From positions 57,200-121,199 of the forward strand of contig CAWIYZ010000021.1 in the NCBI GenBank assembly GCA_963840425.1: 64,000 nucleotides of DNA. The letters run 5' to 3'. Positions 9,187 through 20,353 of this stretch are shown here, in pieces (positions within the stretch are counted from its first letter, which is position 1; the number at the start of each line of letters is the position of its first letter). The DNA comes from CADEFX01 sp963840425. Lineage in GTDB: Bacteria > Pseudomonadota > Alphaproteobacteria > Rhizobiales > Hyphomicrobiaceae. Below the pieces are notes generated by a model that searched no databases, was not told the DNA's origin, and saw only the letters and a list, made by a program, of their open reading frames with translations. Position numbers and translations under genes: made by a program.

Positions 9187-9205
9187 CTGGCATACTGTAT
9201 GCCAG
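9187..9205. promoter_or_regulatory. 19-bp perfect palindrome, GntR-type operator candidate
   Basis: CTGGCATACTGTATGCCAG is a perfect inverted repeat (9-1-9) centred 58 bp upstream of the sucC GTG. Short, tightly spaced palindromes with a TAC-n-GTA core are typical operators of FadR-subfamily GntR regulators, which often control central carbon and acid metabolism. The regulator is not encoded in this window. A second, looser inverted repeat (CAGTCGTTG / CAACGACTG at 9173-9181 and 9232-9240) brackets it. Confidence 0.55.
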
Positions 9206-9253
9206 AAAAGAGCGTCTGAACCGCGCCGACGCAACGACTGAAGGGGTGCCTCC

Positions 9254-10453
<1,200 letters not shown>

Positions 10454-10456
10454 CCC

Positions 10457-11356
10457 ATGGCCATCCTCGTCGATAAGAACACCAAGGTCATCTGCCAGGG
10501 CATCACCGGCAGCCAGGGCACGTTCCACACGCGCCAGGCGGTCGAGTACGGCACGCAGGTCGTCGGCGGTATCTCACCGGGCAAGGGTGGCTCCAGGCAC
10601 CCCGACGAGGTGCTGGCCTCGGTGCCGATCTTCGACACAGTGTTGGAGGCCAAGAAGAAAACCGGCGCCACCGCCACCTCGATCTACGTGCCGCCGCCAT
10701 TCGCGGGCGACGCCATCCTCGAGGCCATCGACGCCGAGATCCCGCTCATCGTCTGCATCACCGAGGGCATCCCGGTGATGGATATGGTCAAGGTCAAGCG
10801 TGCGCTCTCGGGCTCCTGGTCGCGGCTGATCGGCCCGAACTGTCCCGGCGTGCTGACGCCCAACGCCTGCAAGATCGGCATCATGCCGGGCAACATCTTC
10901 AAGAAAGGCAACGTCGGCATCGTCTCGCGCTCCGGCACGCTCACCTACGAGGCCGTCAAGCAGAGCTCCGACGTGGGCCTCGGCCAGTCGACCGCCGTCG
11001 GCATCGGCGGCGATCCGGTCAAGGGCACCGAGTTCATCGACGTGCTGGAGATGTTCCTGGCCGACCCTGACACGCATTCCATCATCATGATCGGGGAGAT
11101 CGGCGGCTCGGCCGAGGAGAACGCCGCCGACTTCATCAAGCGAGAGGCCGCCAAGGGTCGCAAGAAACCGATGGTCGGCTTCATCGCCGGCGTTACAGCG
11201 CCACCGGGCCGCCGCATGGGCCACGCGGGCGCCATCATCTCCGGCGGCAAAGGCAAGGCCGAGGACAAGCTCGAGGCCATGCGCTCAGCCGGCATCACCG
11301 TCGCCGACAGCCCCGCCGCCATGGGCACGACCTTGGCCAAGGTGCTGAAGGGCTGA
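10457..11356 (+). CDS. sucD: Succinyl-CoA synthetase (ADP-forming), alpha subunit
   Basis: The CoA-binding and phosphohistidine subunit, 299 residues. It begins MAILVDKNTKVICQGITGSQGT (Rossmann CoA-binding fold), has PPPFAGDAI and GPNCPGVLTP motifs, and carries the active-site His near 256 in MGHAGAIISGG, which is phosphorylated during catalysis. It is tightly coupled to sucC. No hairpin terminator directly follows; the next ~130 bp lead into a family A/B repeat remnant. Confidence 0.97.
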   Translation: MAILVDKNTKVICQGITGSQGTFHTRQAVEYGTQVVGGISPGKGGSRHPDEVLASVPIFDTVLEAKKKTGATATSIYVPPPFAGDAILEAIDAEIPLIVCITEGIPVMDMVKVKRALSGSWSRLIGPNCPGVLTPNACKIGIMPGNIFKKGNVGIVSRSGTLTYEAVKQSSDVGLGQSTAVGIGGDPVKGTEFIDVLEMFLADPDTHSIIMIGEIGGSAEENAADFIKREAAKGRKKPMVGFIAGVTAPPGRRMGHAGAIISGGKGKAEDKLEAMRSAGITVADSPAAMGTTLAKVLKG

Positions 11357-11477
11357 GCCTTCTGCTGCGGGCGAACCAACGCGACGCTTTTGAGCGCATG
11401 AACATGGCGCTCAAGAAGATGCGTGAGACGCCGCCTAAGGCGCACGCGGAAATGGTGAAGCGGGAGAAGGCTGCAAG

Positions 11478-11576
11478 AATCACACTAGAATATTGATTTG
11501 GCTACTGTCCTTCAGATCGCGAAATTCGTTCCGGGCCCGCCGCACAAAAAGACGAATTTCGCGATCAGGACACTAG
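11478..11576. repeat. Family A-B pair with A mostly deleted
   Basis: Only the last ~11 bp of an A element remain (AATCACACTAG, 11478-11488). A 13-bp linker follows, then a full family B element (11502-11576) with arms GATCGCGAAATTCG / CGAATTTCGCGATC and a GGACACTAG right end. Its B arms are a hybrid of the A and B sequences, showing the two families are related. The terminal CTAG supplies the stop codon of the small protein gene on the minus strand. Confidence 0.8.
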
Positions 11577-11848
11577 CGGCAGCAGCATCTGTAGCTGTAG
11601 GCGCGATAACGCGGGCGGTAGCGACGAGTATGTGTGTAGTAGTCTGCGGCGGCGTAGTTCCAGGCGGGGCCTCGAAATTGGTAGTCGCAGTTTGGCCCGT
11701 GCACGGCGTAGTCACCGTAGCTCCTGTACCAGTCCCAGCCGAAGTCAATGCTCCTGTACCAGTGTCGGCCGAAGGCACTAGCTTCGGTATTGCCCAATAC
11801 AACGGTGCAGCTCACTGCGCACAATGCGAGCAGGAAAAGGCGGCGCAT
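11573..11848 (-). CDS. Small secreted Tyr/Arg-rich protein, unknown function
   Basis: A 91-residue protein with a clear Sec signal peptide (MRRLFLLALCAVSCTVVLGN, cleavage near TEASA-FG). The mature part is rich in Tyr, Trp and Arg and ends in CCCR. I do not recognise a family. ATG 11848 has GGGGGTC just upstream; an ATG 12 bp earlier is possible. Its TAG stop lies inside the terminal CTAG of a family B repeat, so the original C-terminus may have been longer. Aromatic-rich small secreted proteins of this kind are common and poorly characterised in Hyphomicrobiales. Confidence 0.6.
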   Translation of the reverse strand: MRRLFLLALCAVSCTVVLGNTEASAFGRHWYRSIDFGWDWYRSYGDYAVHGPNCDYQFRGPAWNYAAADYYTHTRRYRPRYRAYSYRCCCR

Positions 11849-11860
11849 CTTGACCCCCAT

Positions 11861-12506
11861 CTCTTTTCATAGGCTGTGAGGTGATTCGCCGGTCGAGTAA
11901 AGCCCGCTTGCCTGGGTGAGCGCACGAGCTGTGGCGCCTATGCCCTGTGCAGCGCTGGTGCTCGGCGCAAGAGCCCACCGTTGTGTGGAGAACCGCTCAC
12001 GTTTCCGTGTGCACGGAAATAGAAGCCGGATGGAACCCGTTGTTGCGGCAGGCTGTAGCCTAGCCCGGTCGCGCGCGCTTACTTCTACCCGTGGAGGGCG
12101 GCGGGGACAGCGGTGCCTTTGGAGGCAATCGCACTGCTGTCCCTTGCTTTGTGTTCCATCCCCCCGCAGCCAGAATTCGGCGCCATGAATTGCCCCACCA
12201 CGGTAGAGGCGGACACCGCAGCCAGGGGTTCTCGCCTCTGGATGGCATCTTCCGCGATTGGTTGGGGAACTAGTGCCGCAGGCAGCGTGTTCTATTGGCA
12301 AGTGCAATGCGCCAGTCGAGTAGAGCACATTCCTTGGCGGGCAAAGCAAGACGGCGGCCGACAGGCAATCGCAACGCCGTCCTTTGCTATTTTGGCGCCG
12401 GCAATCCCGCGCCTACCTCGCGTGAAGTCCAGCCCCGTGCCTGGACAGCCACGCGCGAATTCACTATCGGCACCTCTCCTCAACAGGACAAGGCTCGAAA
12501 CCACAG
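11861..12506. other. 646-bp stretch without a convincing gene
   Basis: No reading frame here has a ribosome site, family motif or codon pattern I can support. There is faint internal repetition: CGCCRGTCGAGTARAGC occurs near 11888 and 12310, and GGCAATCGCA followed by GTCCTTTGCT or GTCCCTTGCT occurs near 12122 and 12364. This suggests an old, decayed duplication. A promoter for the DoxX gene presumably lies at the right end. Confidence 0.4.
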
Positions 12507-12899
12507 ATGAACTTCCTGCGCCCCTACGCCCCGCAACTCCTCAGCGTCCTGCGCATCATGTCGGGGCTGCTGCTCCTGCAGCACGGTACCACCAAGTACC
12601 TGAGCCTGCCCCCGAGCCAGATGAGCAACATCTCTCCGATGACCATGGCCGGCGCTGCCGGCATCCTCGAGTTGATCGGCGGCGTCCTGCTCGTCATCGG
12701 CCTCTTCACGCGGTGCACCGCCTTCATCCTCTCCGGCATGTGCGCGGTTGCCTATTTCTATGCTCATGCCGGCCGCGGCTTCTTTCCAATCCTCAATGGC
12801 GGTGAGCTTGCGGTCCTCTACAGCTTCGTCTTCCTCTATCTCGCTGCTGCCGGCGGCGGACCTTGGAGCGTGGACGCCAAGCGCGGCCAGCCGGACTAG
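12507..12899 (+). CDS. DoxX family inner-membrane protein
   Basis: A 130-residue protein with four predicted membrane helices. The DoxX-family pattern is visible: LRIMSGLLLLQHGTTKYL in the first helix (Arg, HG), GAAGILELIGGVLLVIGL in the second, and an NGGELAVLYSFVFLYLAAAGGGPWS end. Family members are small quinone- or thiol-oxidation-associated membrane proteins of diverse roles, so no substrate can be given. It sits between sucCD and sucA but its relation to the TCA genes is unclear. Confidence 0.85.
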   Translation: MNFLRPYAPQLLSVLRIMSGLLLLQHGTTKYLSLPPSQMSNISPMTMAGAAGILELIGGVLLVIGLFTRCTAFILSGMCAVAYFYAHAGRGFFPILNGGELAVLYSFVFLYLAAAGGGPWSVDAKRGQPD

Positions 12900-12963
12900 G
12901 TCAAGCGCACTGCGCCACCCGTCGCGGCCGAGCCGCGCTCACGGCAGTCGAGTTCGGCGTGTG

Positions 12964-13040
12964 CGTGCCGAAGATGCACTTCGAACCCTATCGAATTTTC
13001 TTCCCCTCCCCCCTTGCGGGGGGAGGGTTAGGGTGGGGGT
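12964..13040. repeat. Family E repeat with C/G-rich hairpin (copy 1)
   Basis: Begins CGTGCCGAAGATG, then a short variable stretch, then a CCCTCCCCCC / GGGGGGAGGG hairpin with a TTG-C loop and a GGGTGGGGGT tail. The same arrangement follows lpd at 19335. It lies in the 472-bp gap between the DoxX gene and sucA, where I see no other feature. The hairpin lacks a T-run, so it is not a standard terminator. Confidence 0.7.
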
Positions 13041-13371
13041 AAGCCGCGAGCGTGGCGCTTGCCTCTTCACCCCGCCCTCAACATCGTTGCCGCTTTGCGA
13101 TCGAGAGACTGTGCGTTGAGGGCGCCCTCCCCGTCGTGTCGACGACACACCTAAGACATGCTTCCAGCATGAGGGGGGTGCTCAGAGCGCTGCGCCGAGC
13201 ATGAGGCTTGCCTGAGACTGCCCTTGATTCGGGCACGCTCCTCCCGTCTTAAAACGGCATTCTGCCTGTACTAAATGCGAAGGTGTGGTAGTTAGGCGCG
13301 CCATCCCGGGCGCTTCGTCGTGTTGCGTGCCACCTGCCCAGCCGCTCCATCGAACGGGACCAAGCTCCGAT

Positions 13372-16323
13372 ATGTCACGGCAACCCCAGAACGACGCCTT
13401 TGCACGCACCTCGTTCCTGCAAGGCGCCAATGCCGCCTACATCGAGGAGCTGCAGGCGCAGTACGAGAAGAATCCAGGGTCGGTCAGTGACGAGTGGCGG
13501 CTGTTCTTCCAAAGCCTGCAGGAGGAGCAGGGCAAGGCAACGGCGGAAGCCAATGGGCCTTCATGGGCCGCGTCCCTCGACGACCTGCAAACCAACGGCG
13601 AGCTTGTTGCGGCCCTGACCGGCGACTACGGCGCGCAGGAGCGCGACCTGCGCGACAAGATTTCGGCCCGCGCCCAGGTCAGCGGCTATGAGATTTCACC
13701 CGCGGCGTCCTTTCGCGCCACCCAGGACAGCTTGCGCGCCCTCATGCTCATTCGCGCTTATCGCGTGATGGGCCATCTCGCGGCCGATCTCGATCCGCTC
13801 GGCATCGCCGACCGCAAGGCGCATAAAGAGCTGCGGCCCGAGACCTACGGTTTCACCGACGCCGACCTCGACCGGCCCATCTTCATCGACAAGGTGCTGG
13901 GCCTCGAGACGGCCACTGTGCGCCAGATCTTGCGCATTCTCCGCCGTACCTACTGCCGCCACATCGGCGTCGAGTTCATGCACATCACCAGCCCGCAGCA
14001 GAAGGCTTGGATTCAGGAGCGCATCGAGGGCCCGGACAAGGAGATCAACTTCACGGTCGAGGGCAAGAAGGCCATCCTCAACAAGCTGATCGAGGCCGAG
14101 GCCTTCGAGAAATTCGCTGATGTCAAATACACCGGCACCAAGCGCTTTGGACTGGATGGTGCCGAGTTGGTGGTGCCGGCGCTCGAGCAGATCATCAAGC
14201 GCGGCGGCCAGCTCGGCTTGAAGGAGATCGTCATCGGCATGGCGCATCGCGGGCGCCTCAATGTGCTCGCCAACGTCATGGGCAAGCCGCACCGCGCCAT
14301 CTTCAACGAGTTCAAGGGTGGCTCGTTCAAGCCCGACGACGTGGAGGGCTCGGGCGACGTCAAGTATCACCTCGGCGCCTCGTCCGACCGCGAGTTCGAT
14401 GGCAACAAGGTGCACCTGTCGCTGACCGCCAATCCCTCGCACCTGGAGATCGTCGATCCGGTGGTGCTGGGCAAGGTGCGCGCCAAGCAGGACCAGCACG
14501 GTTGCGCGCCCGGCGAACGCACGTCGGTTCTCCCGCTGTTGATCCATGGCGACGCGGCCTTCGCGGGCCAGGGCGTGGTCGCCGAATGCTTCGGCCTGTC
14601 CGGCCTCAAGGGCCATCGCACTGGCGGCTCCATCCACGTCATCATCAACAACCAGATCGGCTTCACCACCAATCCGCGCTACTCGCGCTCCTCTCCCTAT
14701 TGCTCCGACGTCGCCAAGATGGTCGAGGCGCCGATCTTCCACGTGAACGGCGACGATCCCGAGGCCGTCGTGCATGTCGCAAAGATCGCGACGGAATTTC
14801 GCCAGCGCTTTCAGAAGCCGGTCGTCATCGACATGTTCTGCTATCGCCGGTACGGCCACAACGAGTTGGACGAGCCGGCGTTCACGCAGCCGATCATGTA
14901 CCGCAAGATCAAGTCGCATCCGTCCGCGGTGCAGATCTACTCCAAGCAGCTCATTGATGGCGGGGTCATCACGGCCGGCGACTTCGAAGGTATGCAGGGG
15001 CGCTTTCGTGCCCATCTCGATGAGGAGTTGGCCGCAGCCGAAGGCTACAAGCCGAACAAGGCGGATTGGTTGGATGGTCGCTGGTCGGCCATCGGCTTCG
15101 CCGAGGATGAGGCGCGCCGCGGCGACACCGGCGTGCCCGTCGAGACGCTGAAGGAAGTCGGCCGGCGCATTACGGCGGTCCCGCAGGACTTCAACGCGCA
15201 CAGGACGATCCAGCGCCTGTTGCAGCGTCGTCGTGAGATGGTGGATACCGGCGAGGATATCGATTGGTCCATGGCCGAGCATCTCGCTCTGGGCACGCTG
15301 CTCAGGGAAGGCTTTCCCGTCCGCCTGTCTGGCCAGGACTTCGAGCGCGGCACCTTCTCGCAGCGCCACTCCGTGCTCTTCGATCAGGAGACCGAGCGCC
15401 GTTACACGCCGCTGAAATACGTATCTCCCGACCAGGCCCGCTTCGAGGTCATCAACTCGATGCTGTCGGAGGAGGCCGTGCTGGCTTTCGAATACGGCTA
15501 CACGCTGGCTGAGCCCAACGCGCTCACCATGTGGGAGGCCCAATTCGGCGACTTTGCCAACGGGGCGCAAGTGGTCTTCGATCAGTTCCTCTCCTCCGGC
15601 GAGCGCAAGTGGCTGCGCATGTCGGGCCTCGTGTGCCTGCTGCCGCACGGCTACGAGGGTCAGGGGCCGGAGCATTCCTCGGCTCGCCTGGAGCGTTTTC
15701 TGCAATCGTGCGCGGAGGACAACTGGCAGGTCGCCAATTGCACGACGCCGGCCAACTATTTCCACATCCTGCGCCGGCAGATGCACCGCAAGTTCAGGAA
15801 GCCGCTGATCCTCATGACGCCGAAGTCGCTGCTGCGGCACAAGCGGGTCGTGTCAAGCCTGGACGAGATGGGCACCGGCACCAGCTTCCACCGCGTTCTA
15901 TGGGACGATGCCCAGCATCGAAGCGAGCAGAAGATCGCCCTGAAGCCTGACGCTCAGATCAGGCGCGTCGTGCTCTCCTCAGGCAAGATCTACTACGATC
16001 TCTACGAGGGCCGGGAGGCAGCCGGCATCGATGATGTCTACTTGATGCGCGTGGAGCAGCTTTATCCGTTCCCCGCGCGCGCCCTCTTGCAAGAGCTCGG
16101 GCGCTTCCCCAACGCCGAGGTCGTCTGGGCGCAGGAGGAGCCGAAGAACATGGGCGCGTGGAGTTTCATCGAGCCCAATCTCGAGTGGGTGCTAGAGCGC
16201 GCGGGCGGCAAGTCCAAGCGGGCAAGCTACGTCGGACGCGCATCCTCGGCAGCGACCGCAACCGGCCTCGCCAGCAAGCACGCGCAGGAGCAGAAGGCGA
16301 TCGTCGAGCAGGCGCTCGCATGA
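13372..16323 (+). CDS. sucA: 2-oxoglutarate dehydrogenase E1 component
   Basis: The thiamine-diphosphate-dependent decarboxylase of the 2-oxoglutarate dehydrogenase complex, producing the succinyl group passed to SucB. Length 983 residues, normal for Hyphomicrobiales. The N-terminus (FLQGANAAYIEELQAQYEKN) is the conserved E2-contact region. GMAHRGRLNVLANV, HLGASSD and NGDDPEAVVHV mark the ThDP domain, and LLPHGYEGQGPEHSSAR lies in the transketolase-like pyrimidine domain. ATG 13372 was chosen because family alignment starts there; an upstream in-frame start at 13285 would add a non-conserved extension. Confidence 0.97.
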   Translation: MSRQPQNDAFARTSFLQGANAAYIEELQAQYEKNPGSVSDEWRLFFQSLQEEQGKATAEANGPSWAASLDDLQTNGELVAALTGDYGAQERDLRDKISARAQVSGYEISPAASFRATQDSLRALMLIRAYRVMGHLAADLDPLGIADRKAHKELRPETYGFTDADLDRPIFIDKVLGLETATVRQILRILRRTYCRHIGVEFMHITSPQQKAWIQERIEGPDKEINFTVEGKKAILNKLIEAEAFEKFADVKYTGTKRFGLDGAELVVPALEQIIKRGGQLGLKEIVIGMAHRGRLNVLANVMGKPHRAIFNEFKGGSFKPDDVEGSGDVKYHLGASSDREFDGNKVHLSLTANPSHLEIVDPVVLGKVRAKQDQHGCAPGERTSVLPLLIHGDAAFAGQGVVAECFGLSGLKGHRTGGSIHVIINNQIGFTTNPRYSRSSPYCSDVAKMVEAPIFHVNGDDPEAVVHVAKIATEFRQRFQKPVVIDMFCYRRYGHNELDEPAFTQPIMYRKIKSHPSAVQIYSKQLIDGGVITAGDFEGMQGRFRAHLDEELAAAEGYKPNKADWLDGRWSAIGFAEDEARRGDTGVPVETLKEVGRRITAVPQDFNAHRTIQRLLQRRREMVDTGEDIDWSMAEHLALGTLLREGFPVRLSGQDFERGTFSQRHSVLFDQETERRYTPLKYVSPDQARFEVINSMLSEEAVLAFEYGYTLAEPNALTMWEAQFGDFANGAQVVFDQFLSSGERKWLRMSGLVCLLPHGYEGQGPEHSSARLERFLQSCAEDNWQVANCTTPANYFHILRRQMHRKFRKPLILMTPKSLLRHKRVVSSLDEMGTGTSFHRVLWDDAQHRSEQKIALKPDAQIRRVVLSSGKIYYDLYEGREAAGIDDVYLMRVEQLYPFPARALLQELGRFPNAEVVWAQEEPKNMGAWSFIEPNLEWVLERAGGKSKRASYVGRASSAATATGLASKHAQEQKAIVEQALA

Positions 16324-16488
16324 TGATCGAAATTCGCCCATGCTCGCTGCATCGCTCTGGGTGAGGCGCATTGATGGCTCTCTCGGCACCGATAAGCCTC
16401 CACTCTGCGTCCCCGGCCAGCGAGCGATGGCGAGCTGAGCCGGGGTCTTTCCCGCCGACGAATGCACGGGCGGTTGCAGCGAACGCGG

Positions 16489-16515
16489 TCGCGAAGTTCG
16501 TTCAACGGTTGCCGC
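16489..16515. repeat. Family B palindrome, left-half remnant
   Basis: TCGCGAAGTTCGTTCAACGG, followed by TTGCCGC, matches the left inner arm and centre of family B. Both ends are lost. It lies in the 245-bp sucA-sucB gap. Confidence 0.6.
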
Positions 16516-16568
16516 AAAATCTGGTGGGCTTGCGTGTAGGGGCATTCGCGGCATAGAGGGCTGGGGTG

Positions 16569-17870
<1,302 letters not shown>

Positions 17871-17877
17871 GGGTGCC

Positions 17878-19281
17878 ATGCCAGAACCCTACGACCTCAT
17901 CGTCATCGGCACCGGTCCCGGCGGCTACGTGTGCGCCATTCGCGCGGCACAGCTCGGCCTGAAGGTCGCTGTCGTCGAGAAGCGCGCCATGCACGGTGGT
18001 ACGTGCCTGAACATCGGTTGCATTCCCTCCAAGGCTCTGCTGCACGCCTCCGAGGCCTATGAGGAAGCCGGCCACGCCTTTGCCGGCATGGGCATCGAGG
18101 TCGCGCCCAAGCTCGATCTGGCAAAAATGCTCGCGTTCAAGGACCAGGGCGTCAAAGGCAACGTCGACGGCGTCGCCTTCCTTTTGAAGAAGAACAAGAT
18201 CGACACGTTCCACGGCACCGCCACCATCATCGGCACCGGCAAGGTTGGCATCGTCCTCAACAGCGGCGACCGCCAGCAGCTCGAAACGAAGTCCATCGCC
18301 ATCGCCACGGGCTCGGACGTGGCGCGCCTGCCCGGCATCAGCATCGACGAGAAGACCATCGTCTCGTCGACCGGCGCACTGGCGCTGGAGCGCGTGCCGA
18401 AAAAGATGCTCGTGATCGGCGCTGGCGTGATCGGGCTGGAGCTGGGCTCGGTCTGGCGTCGCCTTGGCGCCGAGGTGCAGGTGGTCGAATTCCTGGACCG
18501 CATTCTCCCCGGCATGGACTTGGACGTCGCGCGCTCCACGCAGCGCATCCTGGCCAAGCAGGGCATGGCCTTCAACCTGTCGAGCAAGGTGACGGGCGTC
18601 GCCCGCAACGGCGCCGGTCACAAGGTCAGCGTCGAGCCGGCGAGCGGCGGCGCCGCGACCACCGTCGAGGCCGACGTGGTGTTGGTATCGATCGGTCGCG
18701 TCCCCTACACCGAGGGCCTGGGACTGGAGCGTGCTGGTGTCGCGCTCGACAACAAGAAGCGCGTGGTCGTGGACCAGCACTTCCAGGCCAACGTGCCGGG
18801 TATCTATGCCATCGGCGACGTCGTTGCAGGACCCATGCTGGCTCACAAGGCCGAGGACGAGGGCATGGCGCTGGCCGAAATCCTGGGCGGCCAGGCCGGC
18901 CACGTGAACTACGATGTCATCCCCAACGTGATCTACACGTTCCCGGAGGTGGCGTCCGTCGGCAAAGGCGAGGAAGACCTGAAAGCAGCTGGCGTGGCCT
19001 ACAAGGTCGGCAAGTTCCCGTTCACTGCCAACGGCCGCGCCAAGGTCAACAAGACCACTGACGGCTTTGTGAAGATCCTGGCCGACGCAGCCACCGACCG
19101 CATTCTGGGCGTGCACATCGTTGGCGCCGCCGCCAGCGAGATGATCGCGGAAGCCGCCGTTATCATGGAGTTTGGCGGCTCGGCGGAGGACCTGGCGCGC
19201 ACCTGCCACGCCCACCCGACCTTGACCGAAGCCGTGAAGGAAGCCGCCCTCGCCGTCGACAAGCGCGCGATCCATATGTGA
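17878..19281 (+). CDS. lpd: Dihydrolipoyl dehydrogenase (E3)
   Basis: FAD flavoprotein that reoxidises the dihydrolipoyl arm of SucB with NAD. The 467-residue protein has the FAD loop GTGPGGYVCAIRAA, redox disulfide Cys43/Cys48 in GGTCLNIGCIPSKA, NAD-binding GAGVIGLELGSVW, YAIGDVVAGPMLAHKAE and the C-terminal catalytic His in CHAHPTLTEA. Position directly after sucB marks it as the E3 of the 2-oxoglutarate complex, though it may also serve other complexes. Confidence 0.97.
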   Translation: MPEPYDLIVIGTGPGGYVCAIRAAQLGLKVAVVEKRAMHGGTCLNIGCIPSKALLHASEAYEEAGHAFAGMGIEVAPKLDLAKMLAFKDQGVKGNVDGVAFLLKKNKIDTFHGTATIIGTGKVGIVLNSGDRQQLETKSIAIATGSDVARLPGISIDEKTIVSSTGALALERVPKKMLVIGAGVIGLELGSVWRRLGAEVQVVEFLDRILPGMDLDVARSTQRILAKQGMAFNLSSKVTGVARNGAGHKVSVEPASGGAATTVEADVVLVSIGRVPYTEGLGLERAGVALDNKKRVVVDQHFQANVPGIYAIGDVVAGPMLAHKAEDEGMALAEILGGQAGHVNYDVIPNVIYTFPEVASVGKGEEDLKAAGVAYKVGKFPFTANGRAKVNKTTDGFVKILADAATDRILGVHIVGAAASEMIAEAAVIMEFGGSAEDLARTCHAHPTLTEAVKEAALAVDKRAIHM

Positions 19282-19334
19282 GATCGAACGCATCCGCTCT
19301 TGCCCGAAGGCACGACTGACCGGTTCTGCATGCT

Positions 19335-19409
19335 CGTGCCGAAGATGAGCTCCGAGCCATCCCCTTTTCGTCCCCTCCCCCCTTGCGGGGGAGGGCCAGG
19401 GCGGGGGGA
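19335..19409. repeat. Family E repeat with C/G-rich hairpin (copy 2)
   Basis: Same layout as the copy at 12964: CGTGCCGAAGATG, then TCCGAGCC, then CCCTCCCC ... GGGGAGGG hairpin and a GGGCGGGGGG tail. It starts 54 bp after the lpd stop and could attenuate transcription there. Confidence 0.7.
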
Positions 19410-19525
19410 CGACACAAGCATGACGCGCCCCGCTTCATCCTGACGGCACGGTGTGCTGGCAAGGACTCTAGCATCTTTGCCAGCATCGGCGCACAGCCCT
19501 CGACATCTACCAAGGAGCGCATGCA

Positions 19526-19796
19526 ATGAGCGCCGCCAAGGCGACCGCCGACACGGACAGTGCGGCATATGCCGCGATCGAGTTGATCTATCATTCCTAC
19601 CTCACGGGACTGATCCTGATGCTGGCGTCCCGGGCGGGGCCGGCGCGCGCCGCTGAGGTGGTGTTTCGGACGTTTCGGCGGCAGCAACTCGCGCGCTTTC
19701 TTCCCGGACTGCAGAAGCTGGGCCTCAGCGAGCTTCCGCACGCTGTGGCCTGCGCGCAATATCACTACCTGTCCAATCAGGTCGGGGGCGTTAAGG
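19526..19796 (+). pseudogene. 5' fragment of a conserved protein of unknown function, 3' end deleted
   Basis: A good ribosome site (AAGGAG, 8 bp spacing) precedes ATG 19526. About 90 residues (MSAAKATADTDSAAYAAIEL ... YHYLSNQVGGVKV) have the composition of a real, helical protein. I do not recognise the family with confidence. After about position 19793 the frame runs through sequence that is plainly the antisense of a short-chain dehydrogenase gene, so the remaining ~130 residues up to the stop at 20188 are spurious. The gene has lost its 3' part at a deletion junction. Confidence 0.7.
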
Positions 19797-19999
19797 TCGG
19801 CCGATTTGGTGACATCGGCCGTGACGGCCAGCGCGTCGCCGCCCTGCTGCTTGATAGTCCCGGCTGTGCGCTCCGCCCCCGGTCCATCGCGATCCACCAC
19901 CACGACTTTGGCCTTGTATGCGGCAAAGGCCAGCGCTGTGGCGCGCCCGATGCCGTTGCCGGCGCCTGTGATCAGCGCAACCTTGCCATTGAAGTCCAT
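19790..19999 (-). pseudogene. 5' fragment of a short-chain dehydrogenase/reductase, 3' end deleted
   Basis: GGAGGAG lies upstream of ATG 19999. The first ~70 residues are the N-terminus of a classical SDR: FNGKVALITGAGNGIGRATA (TGxxxGxG cofactor loop), VVVVDRDG (Asp after beta-2, favouring NAD) and AVTADVTKSADL (the ADVT motif). The NNAG, Ser-Tyr-Lys and substrate regions are absent: beyond about 19793 the frame is antisense to the neighbouring gene fragment. It converges with that fragment and the two share one deletion junction. Confidence 0.8.
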
Positions 20000-20098
20000 G
20001 GGGCTCCTCCGCCGCGTCCGTTTTTGTACAAACTGCCCCGAGCTTACAGGCATCGGCCCTCCTGTCGAGCCTTGCCAAGCCGGGCGGATATATCAGCA

Positions 20099-20246
20099 CT
20101 AGAGCAGGATCGCTTCGGATTGAATCACTTTTCCAATCGGGGGACGTCTCGGCCGAAGCGTGAATCCTGCTCTACACTTAGGTTTTAGAGTGCGATTCAC
20201 GCCTCACATGGAAGCGGCAGTGCTTCCATGTGAGGCGATCGCACTC
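20099..20246. repeat. Family C-D palindrome pair (copy 1)
   Basis: Family C (20099-20174) runs from CTAGAGCAGGATCGCTTCGG to GCCGAAGCGTGAATCCTGCTCT. After an 11-bp linker, family D (20186-20246) runs TAGAGTGCGATTCACGCCTC, ACATGGAAGC hairpin centre, then GAGGCGATCGCACTC. Both are imperfect palindromes. It lies between the SDR fragment and the first GMC oxidoreductase gene. Confidence 0.85.
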
Positions 20247-20353
20247 AAGGCAACAGATCGTTCGCGCACCGTTCCCGCCTCGCATGACTGTCTTGATTTG
20301 GCTACGGTCATCGGCCAAACGGGGCACCTATAGGTGTGAGGGGGAGTAAGCGT

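Noticed and set aside
9173..9240. Stem of a sucC leader RNA (CAGTCGTTG / CAACGACTG)
   Set aside because: Nine base pairs around a 50-base loop are easily met by chance, and no known sucC riboswitch core is visible.
12180..12500. Small gene upstream of the DoxX gene
   Set aside because: Candidate frames lack ribosome sites, disagree with each other and match no family; the stretch is better described as decayed or noncoding.
13696..15840. Long open frame on the minus strand opposite sucA (714 codons)
   Set aside because: Entirely within a conserved sense gene; composition is the antisense of GC-rich codons and no family motif or ribosome site is present.
19790..20188. C-terminal half of the 220-codon plus-strand frame
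   Set aside because: It is the reverse complement of a dehydrogenase N-terminus and a C-D repeat, so it is not a natural coding sequence.
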